Shown: in pieces, positions 58,186-64,000 of the stretch | Layout of the letters: each line of letters opens with the position of its first letter | Position numbering within the stretch: position 1 is the stretch's first letter | Assembly: GCF_027063845.1 (NCBI RefSeq) | Contig: NZ_JAMOQU010000101.1 | Coordinates: 1 to 64,000, forward strand | Direction: 5' to 3' | DNA from: Thermococcus sp. | GTDB lineage: Archaea > Methanobacteriota_B > Thermococci > Thermococcales > Thermococcaceae | Length of the DNA stretch: 64,000 nt | Made by a program: the position numbers and the translations under genes | Notes under the pieces: generated by a model | What the model was told of the DNA's origin: nothing | The model's input: only the letters and a program-made list of their open reading frames with translations | Databases searched by the model: none

Positions 58186-58667
58186 GGGGGGTTGTAGCAA
58201 CGGCCTTACTCGCCTTCATCACGTACATCATCTTCACAGGCTCACTCACACCCTACGATTTGGTTACTGGCGTAATAGTTGGAGTAGCCATCGGCCTCCT
58301 CGTTGGAAGATTCCTCGTGGAGAACGATGCCAAAGCCCTCAATCCAGTTAGATGGGCCTGGGGCTTGGTTTACTTCCTCTGGTACTTCCTTGTCGCGGAA
58401 GTCAAGGCGCACGCGGACGTGATGAGGCGGATAATCACTGGTGACATTGAACCCGGCATAGTGAAGGTCCCATTGAAGGTGAAGAGCGAGTACGCGAGGA
58501 CTCTCGTCGCCAACTCGATTACGAACACTCCTGGGACAGTTGTCGTTGACGTGGACGAGGATTACCTGTACGTGAACTGGATTAACGTGACTACTGATGA
58601 GCCTGAAGAAGCCAAAAAAGAAATCTGTGAGGAGTTTGAGAAGTACGCGGAGAGGATATTCGAGTGA
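58182..58667 (+). CDS. mnhE: Mrp-type Na+/H+ antiporter subunit MnhE
   Basis: VVDVDEDYLYVNWINV, RIITGDIEPGIVKVPLKVKSEYARTLVANSITNTPGT. Confidence 0.9.
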   Translation: MRGVVATALLAFITYIIFTGSLTPYDLVTGVIVGVAIGLLVGRFLVENDAKALNPVRWAWGLVYFLWYFLVAEVKAHADVMRRIITGDIEPGIVKVPLKVKSEYARTLVANSITNTPGTVVVDVDEDYLYVNWINVTTDEPEEAKKEICEEFEKYAERIFE

Positions 58668-58677
58668 GGTGGTGAGG

Positions 58678-60246
58678 ATGAACGTGGTTGGCTTAACCCC
58701 AATAATCCCAATCCTCTTCGCCTTCGCATTACCGCTAACTTCAATCCTCGTCAAGGGCGACAGGAGGATTGTGCAGGCTTACGCTTTGACAGGCACGGGC
58801 TTGACTCTCCTAAGCGCCGTCAAACTCTTCCAGCTGGCGTACTCTTCAAAAGAACCATTGATTTACACTTTCGGCGGCTGGACTGCTCCAGTGGGCATAA
58901 TCTACGAGGCCGACAAGATGAGCGCTTTAATAGCCCTGGTAACTGCCACACTAATGTTCCTCATTGCAATCTACAGTTACCGCTATCTTGAGGGCGAAGC
59001 CGGCCTGGAGTGGTATTACACGCTTTACCTCGGGCTTGAGGCTGGCTTGCTCGGCGTCCTCTTAACGGGTGACGCCTTCAACCTCTTCGTCATGATTGAG
59101 GTTACGAGCATTGCGGCTTACGCTTTAGTCATGTACTACAGGGACAGGGGGGATTCAGTAGTTGCTGGATTAAAATACGCGCTGATTGGCGCGGTTGGGA
59201 CGACGATGTACTTTATAGCCCTGGGAGTCCTTTATTACGGCTTTGGAACGCTGAACTTCGCAAACTTAAGCGCGTTGGTTCACGGGATGAGCTTCCCGGT
59301 GGTTGGGAAGCCTTACGGGGATGTTGTCATTGCCTCTGGAGTTGCTTTGGCTTTAGCCACTTGGGCGTTCCTGATTAAGGCTGCCGTGTTTCCAAACCAC
59401 TTCTGGCTTCCGGAGGCTCATCCAGCGGCCCCGAGTCCAATTTCGGCAATCCTTTCAGGAGTGGTGGTTAACGTTGGCGTTTACGCTTTGGTCAGGTTCC
59501 TGTACACGGTTTACGGTGGAGCTTTAACTTCCAGCCTGTCCAGCGTGGTTCACGCGCTCAGCGTCGTCCTAATGCTCCTTGGGGCGGTTTCAGCCCTGTT
59601 CGGGGCGTTAATGATGCTTGTCCAAAAGGACGTGAAGAGGCTGATTGCTTACTCGACAATAATGCACATGGGTTACCTTGTAATGGCCGTAGGCATTGGC
59701 ACTCAGCTTGCCCTGAGCGCGGCAATCTTTCACATGGTGAATCATGCTATCGCCAAGGCTTTGCTCTTCCTCTCGGCTGGAGTCTTCATTCACGCCGCGG
59801 GCTCGAGGAACTTGGAGGATTTGGCGGGGCTTGGCAGGAAGATGCCAGTGGCGACGTTCAGTTTGGCGGTGGCTTCGCTGAGTCTCGTTGGTGTTCCACC
59901 GTTCAACGTGTTCTTCAGTAAGTTACTTCTCTTCGACGTGTTCTTGGATGAGAATCCAGTGCTGGCTTTGGTGCTTGTTGTTAGTTCAGTGACTGCCTTG
60001 GTGGCTTATGTGAGGGTGTTTTATGAGGTTTGGCTCGGGAAGCCCAGGAAGGAGGTTGAGGGCAGGGAATGCTGGAGCATGAGCGGTGTTTGCCTGGTCC
60101 TTGCCTTGGCATGCGTTGTTGTTGGCTTGGTTGCTCCGTATGTGGTCAGTCACTACGTTGACCCTGCGGCGGCTCAGGCTGTGGATTACAAGGTGTACAT
60201 CCAGAAGGCCTTGGAGTACGCGGCAAAAACCAAACTCGGCCTCTGA
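58678..60246 (+). CDS. mnhD: Mrp-type Na+/H+ antiporter subunit MnhD
   Basis: KAAVFPNHFWLPEAHPAAPSPISAILSGVVVNVGVYALVRFL; KRLIAYSTIMHMGYLVMAV; start MNVVGLTP after GAGGTGGTGAGG. Confidence 0.9.
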   Translation: MNVVGLTPIIPILFAFALPLTSILVKGDRRIVQAYALTGTGLTLLSAVKLFQLAYSSKEPLIYTFGGWTAPVGIIYEADKMSALIALVTATLMFLIAIYSYRYLEGEAGLEWYYTLYLGLEAGLLGVLLTGDAFNLFVMIEVTSIAAYALVMYYRDRGDSVVAGLKYALIGAVGTTMYFIALGVLYYGFGTLNFANLSALVHGMSFPVVGKPYGDVVIASGVALALATWAFLIKAAVFPNHFWLPEAHPAAPSPISAILSGVVVNVGVYALVRFLYTVYGGALTSSLSSVVHALSVVLMLLGAVSALFGALMMLVQKDVKRLIAYSTIMHMGYLVMAVGIGTQLALSAAIFHMVNHAIAKALLFLSAGVFIHAAGSRNLEDLAGLGRKMPVATFSLAVASLSLVGVPPFNVFFSKLLLFDVFLDENPVLALVLVVSSVTALVAYVRVFYEVWLGKPRKEVEGRECWSMSGVCLVLALACVVVGLVAPYVVSHYVDPAAAQAVDYKVYIQKALEYAAKTKLGL

Positions 60247-60264
60247 GCCCTTCTTTAACTTTTG

Positions 60265-60281
60265 GTTTACAACGAGGCGTT
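60265..60281 (+). promoter_or_regulatory. Perfect SurR-type site GTTtacAACgaggcGTT
   Basis: Exact GTTn3AACn5GTT upstream of AAAACCGTTTTAAGC promoter module (60313-60327) and the mbh-like operon. Confidence 0.78.
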
Positions 60282-60383
60282 TCTTACCTTTTTTTGACAA
60301 ACTGAGCTTTGGAAAACCGTTTTAAGCGGGAAAGAGAAGTCAAAATCGAGGGTAAACAAAAATGTTAATCCGGAGGTGGTAGC

Positions 60384-60887
60384 TTGCCCTTCATAGTCGC
60401 CTTCGTCTTCGCCTACATCCTCTGGCTCGTTCTAACGGCCGGAACCAACGGGCTACTCTGGAGCAGCCAAGAGCTCATAGCGGGCCTTATATTCGCCGGA
60501 ATAATCGGGTACGCGACGAAAGACATCGTCGGGGAGAAGTCGACCCGCTTCCTGAACCCGATAAGGTGGCTCGAGTGGATTGCCTACGCCCCTGTTCTCT
60601 TCTGGGGAATGGTCAAGGCCAACTTTCACGTTGCGTGGCTCGTCATAACAGGGAGGATAAGGCCAGGAATCGTCAGGGTTCCCGTTGACCTCGAGGAGGA
60701 CGCACAGTACACGATACTCGGCAACTCGATAACCCTCACGCCCGGAACGCTGACCATAGACGCTTGCCCAGAGGAAAAGGCCCTCTACGTCCACTGGATT
60801 GACATACCGAAGGGAATGGAGAAGCCTGAGAGCTCGGAGCCCGTTTCGGGACCCTTCGAAAAGTGGGCCAGGAGGTTGGGGAAATGA
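60384..60887 (+). CDS. mbhA: Membrane-bound hydrogenase MrpE-like subunit
   Basis: MrpE family: TGRIRPGIVRVPVDLEEDAQYTILGNSITLTPGTLTIDACPEEKALYVHWIDI; first gene after SurR-type promoter. Confidence 0.87.
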   Translation: MPFIVAFVFAYILWLVLTAGTNGLLWSSQELIAGLIFAGIIGYATKDIVGEKSTRFLNPIRWLEWIAYAPVLFWGMVKANFHVAWLVITGRIRPGIVRVPVDLEEDAQYTILGNSITLTPGTLTIDACPEEKALYVHWIDIPKGMEKPESSEPVSGPFEKWARRLGK

Positions 60888-61147
60888 TTGAGCCGGTCTT
60901 TTTTTACTCGGCACTGATAATCTCGTTTGCGGCGTTCCTGGCTATACTCAGGATTCTTCTCGGCCCCAGCGTTCCGGACAGGGTCGTGGGAGTTGATACG
61001 CTCAACACGCTCGTCGTCGCGGCGATGGTTCTCCTCGGAGCGGCCTACGACAGGACGATTTACATTGACATTGCAATCGTCTACGCGCTCCTGAGCTACA
61101 TCGGGACGCTCATAATCGCGAGGTACCTCCAGGGGGGATTGGAATGA
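60884..61147 (+). CDS. mbhB: Membrane-bound hydrogenase MrpF-like subunit
   Basis: LLGPSVPDRVVGVDTLNTLVVAAMVLLG. Confidence 0.87.
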   Translation: MIEPVFFYSALIISFAAFLAILRILLGPSVPDRVVGVDTLNTLVVAAMVLLGAAYDRTIYIDIAIVYALLSYIGTLIIARYLQGGLE

Positions 61148-61515
61148 GCTGGGTCAACTACCTGATTTACGCCTTCCTCGCGGTAAACATCACCTTCAAC
61201 CTCCTCGGGAGCATAGCCCTCCACCGCTTCCCGGACGTTTACACGAGACTCCACGGCGCGACCAAGTGCACTACCTTTGGAACGATATTCGCCGTTTTTG
61301 CGGTTGCGGCTCACGCCCTCTACCAGCTCCACGTCACGGGCGATGCGAAGTACCTCCAGATGACCCTTCACAGCTTCGTGGCCCTGATAGCGCTCCTCCT
61401 CACGAACCCGGTCGGAGCGCACGCAATAGCGAAAGCCGCGCACCTGAGCGGTTACAAGCCGGCTAAAGCTGTCATCGATGCATACGAGGAGAAGCTCGGG
61501 GGTGGAAAGGAATGA
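61144..61515 (+). CDS. mbhC: Membrane-bound hydrogenase MrpG-like subunit
   Basis: NLLGSIALHRFPDVYTRLHGATKCTTFGTIFAVFAV. Confidence 0.87.
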   Translation: MSWVNYLIYAFLAVNITFNLLGSIALHRFPDVYTRLHGATKCTTFGTIFAVFAVAAHALYQLHVTGDAKYLQMTLHSFVALIALLLTNPVGAHAIAKAAHLSGYKPAKAVIDAYEEKLGGGKE

Positions 61516-61775
61516 ACGCCCTCACCCTTGACATGGCAATTCAGGCAATAATACTCATCGGTGTTCTCATCACTGCCTACCTCACGATTCGCTTCAGGGA
61601 CCTTCTCGCGGCAACGCTTATGTCGGCCGCGATGAGCCTGCTCCTCAGCCTCGAGTTCTACATGCTACACGCGCCTGACGTCGCGATAGCCGAGGCAGCT
61701 GTGGGAGCTGGTGTCGTTACCGCCCTCGTGGTTTACGGCATAGCCAAGACCGAGAGATGGGAGGTGGAACGATGA
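61512..61775 (+). CDS. mbhD: Membrane-bound hydrogenase DUF4040-type subunit
   Basis: IRFRDLLAATLMSAAMSLLLSLEFYMLHAPDVAIAEAAVGAGVVTALVVYGIAKTERWE. Confidence 0.86.
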   Translation: MNALTLDMAIQAIILIGVLITAYLTIRFRDLLAATLMSAAMSLLLSLEFYMLHAPDVAIAEAAVGAGVVTALVVYGIAKTERWEVER

Positions 61776-62068
61776 AGAAGACGATAGCTTACCTCTCACT
61801 GCTCTTCATCCTCGGGGTGCTTCTCTACGTGGCCAATCCCAACTACGGCCTCAAGTTCGGCCCGGGCGGGGACGACTGGAAGAACCTCCGCTACACCGAC
61901 AACTACTACATCACGCACGGCGTTCAGGAAGTCGGCGGTACCAACATCGTCACGGACATAGTGTTCGACTACCGTGGCTACGATACGATTGGAGAGGCGA
62001 CCGTCCTTTTCACGGCGATAGCGGGAGCTGTGGCCCTTCTGAGGCCCTGGAGGGGGGATGAGGAATGA
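61772..62068 (+). CDS. mbhE: Membrane-bound hydrogenase MbhE-like subunit
   Basis: IVTDIVFDYRGYDTIGEATVLFTAIAGAVALLRPWRG. Confidence 0.85.
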   Translation: MKKTIAYLSLLFILGVLLYVANPNYGLKFGPGGDDWKNLRYTDNYYITHGVQEVGGTNIVTDIVFDYRGYDTIGEATVLFTAIAGAVALLRPWRGDEE

Positions 62069-62523
62069 GGCCGAGGTGCGGCACCGATATGGGGCTCATC
62101 GTCAAGACCTCAGCGAGGGCAATAATCCCGCTCATAGGCATCTTCGGAGCCTACATAGTGGCCCACGGTCACCTGACACCGGGAGGTGGCTTCCAGGGAG
62201 GAGCGACGATAGCCGGGGCTGGAATACTGTTCCTCGTGGCATTCGGCCTCAACGAGATGAGGAAGCACTACAACAAGCACCTCTACTCTGCCCTCGAAGG
62301 GCTCGGCGGTCTCGTCTTCCTCGGCGCGGCGATGCTCGGCATAGGCACGGCGTTCTTCTACAACACGCTCTGGCACAACGGGCCGATATTCAACGGAAAG
62401 CCCGGAACGCTCCTCTCGGCCGGATTCCTGCCCATAATGAACCTTGCCGTCGGCCTTAAGGTCTTCACGGGCCTTGTGAGCGCGCTCGTTGCCATAGCCA
62501 TGTACAGGAGGTGGAAGTCATGA
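62065..62523 (+). CDS. mbhF: Membrane-bound hydrogenase MrpB-like subunit
   Basis: IGIFGAYIVAHGHLTPGGGFQGGATIAGAGILFLVAFG. Confidence 0.87.
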   Translation: MRPRCGTDMGLIVKTSARAIIPLIGIFGAYIVAHGHLTPGGGFQGGATIAGAGILFLVAFGLNEMRKHYNKHLYSALEGLGGLVFLGAAMLGIGTAFFYNTLWHNGPIFNGKPGTLLSAGFLPIMNLAVGLKVFTGLVSALVAIAMYRRWKS

Positions 62524-62879
62524 TTCAGTTTCAATTCATAACGGCCTTCCTTCTCATAGTCCTCGGGATATACGCCTTCTTAGCCAAAAGAAACCTCATC
62601 AAGCTGATTTTAGCGCTCGACATCATAGATTCTGGCATTCATTTGCTCCTAATCAGCCTCGGCTACCGCATAGAGCTGAACGAGGTTCCGACGGCACCGA
62701 TTTATACCGGCTACGAGACCCTGAAGAGCCCGATGGTCGGGCCACTTCCGCAGGCCCTGGTTCTCACGAGCATAGTCATCGGCGTCTGCGTCCTCTCGCT
62801 GGCAATGGCCCTGACGATAAACGCCTACCGCCACTACGGAACCCTTGACGTGAGAGCTTTAAGGAGGTTGAGGGGATGA
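62520..62879 (+). CDS. mbhG: Membrane-bound hydrogenase MrpC-like subunit
   Basis: YAFLAKRNLIKLILALDIIDSGIHLLLISLGYR...GPLPQALVLTSIVIGVCVLSLAMALTINAYRHYGTLDVRALRRL. Confidence 0.87.
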   Translation: MIQFQFITAFLLIVLGIYAFLAKRNLIKLILALDIIDSGIHLLLISLGYRIELNEVPTAPIYTGYETLKSPMVGPLPQALVLTSIVIGVCVLSLAMALTINAYRHYGTLDVRALRRLRG

Positions 62880-64000
62880 ACGGGGAAGCCATACTCCCAT
62901 ACCTCATAATCATCCCGCTCTTCGGAGCGTTCTCGATGCCGATAGTGAGCCTCATCGGCAGAAAGGCGAGGGAGGCCTGGGCCGTAATAATCAGCGGTGC
63001 TACTTTGGCGGTCGCCTCGGCGCTCTTCTACTCTGTCTGGGAGGACAGGGGGATAATCGTCTACACCCTCGGAGCCAAGAGCCCGCTCGGCCAGGGCGTC
63101 AGCTTCCCGATAAGGATAGTCTGGGAGGTCGACCTCTTCGGCGCGATTATGGTGCTCATGGTGGCCCTCGTTAGCTTCCTCGCGGTGGTTTACTCGCTCG
63201 GCTACATGAAGCACGACACCGGCTTGGACAAGTACTACACCCTCATCATAGTCCTTGAGCTCGGAATGCTGGGCATAGCGATAACCGGCGACCTCTTCAA
63301 CTTCTACGTCTTCCTCGAAATCATGAGCATAGCCAGCTACGCGCTGGTCGCCTTTAGAAACGACACATGGGAGGGCATCGAGGCGGGCATAAAGTACATG
63401 TTCGTCGGCTCGATAGCGAGCTCGTTCATTTTACTCGGCATAGCGCTCCTCTACGGCCAGTACGGGACGCTGACGATGAGCTATCTCGCGGTTAAGCTCG
63501 CCCAGAACCCGACGGTCACTGCAAAGGTCGCGCTGGCCCTATTCATCGCGGGGCTCCTCTTCAAGAGCGGTGCTTCACCAGTTCACATGTGGCTGGCAGA
63601 TGCCCACCCAGCCGCGCCGAGCTCAATAAGCGCGATGCTCTCTGGACTGGTCATCAAAGTTGGAGGGGTCTACGCGCTCGCGAGGCTTCTATTCAGCATC
63701 TACAGCCCACTGGCATACAAAGCACTGAGAGCATATGGCTACCCCTACATTAACATGAACACCGTCGGCTGGGCCATCATAATCTTCGCCTGCCTGACTC
63801 TGATAATAGGCAACGCGATGGCGGTAATCCAGACAGACATGAAGAGACTCTTAGCTTACTCCTCAGTGGGACAGATAGGCTACATCCTCCTCGGCCTCGG
63901 AATCGGCTTAGCGGCCTACGGAAGCCACACTGGCGAGGTGGCCCTTGCAGGAGCGATTTACCACACCTTCAACCACGCACTCATGAAGGCGCTTCTCTTC
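62876..64000 (+). CDS. mbhH: Membrane-bound hydrogenase MrpD-like subunit (truncated by window end)
   Basis: ATG at 62876 overlapping mbhG stop; MNGEAILPYLIIIPLFGAFS..., KSGASPVHMWLADAHPAAPSSISAMLSGLVIKVGGVYALARLL; no stop before 64000. Confidence 0.86.
   Translation, partial: MNGEAILPYLIIIPLFGAFSMPIVSLIGRKAREAWAVIISGATLAVASALFYSVWEDRGIIVYTLGAKSPLGQGVSFPIRIVWEVDLFGAIMVLMVALVSFLAVVYSLGYMKHDTGLDKYYTLIIVLELGMLGIAITGDLFNFYVFLEIMSIASYALVAFRNDTWEGIEAGIKYMFVGSIASSFILLGIALLYGQYGTLTMSYLAVKLAQNPTVTAKVALALFIAGLLFKSGASPVHMWLADAHPAAPSSISAMLSGLVIKVGGVYALARLLFSIYSPLAYKALRAYGYPYINMNTVGWAIIIFACLTLIIGNAMAVIQTDMKRLLAYSSVGQIGYILLGLGIGLAAYGSHTGEVALAGAIYHTFNHALMKALLF

Overview
This 64 kb window is a gene-dense archaeal chromosome segment. 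Protein content, RBS style and TATA-type promoters indicate Thermococcus (Thermococcales). The left ~38 kb is mostly housekeeping or ordinary accessory genes: a 2-oxoacid:ferredoxin oxidoreductase (porG-vorDA) end, two PiT phosphate permeases and two DUF47/PhoU-like genes, HflX, NAC, a two-subunit fumarase convergent with malic enzyme, two signal peptidases I, a serine-protease-family peptidase, MtaB-type methylthiotransferase and a TRAM protein. It also holds a three-gene operon built around a 991-aa protein with about ten OB-like repeats. The right ~26 kb is an energy-conserving hydrogen/formate super-cluster. It runs: ferredoxin / FAD oxidoreductase / Fe-S protein; an FrhAGB-like [NiFe] hydrogenase; a formate dehydrogenase (Cys form) + membrane-bound formate hydrogenlyase + FNT formate channel + Mrp Na+/H+ antiporter (fdh2-mfh2-mnh2 type, as described in T. 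onnurineus); then the start of a separate mbh-like membrane-bound hydrogenase operon, cut by the window end. The strongest unexplained signals are: (1) perfect or near-perfect SurR-type motifs (GTTn3AACn5GTT) and shared core-promoter modules in front of all four H2/formate transcription units; (2) a frameshifted zinc alcohol/threonine-type dehydrogenase; (3) a 34-bp-periodic degenerate palindromic repeat between serA and fumarase; (4) the multi-OB membrane-associated operon with an operator-like palindrome; (5) a shared CTATATAGAC motif upstream of both phosphate permeases; (6) a structured leader on the TRAM gene; (7) mosaic codon style and an MbhE/MbhF-type fusion in the mnh module. No CRISPR array, tRNA, rRNA or transposase was recognised.
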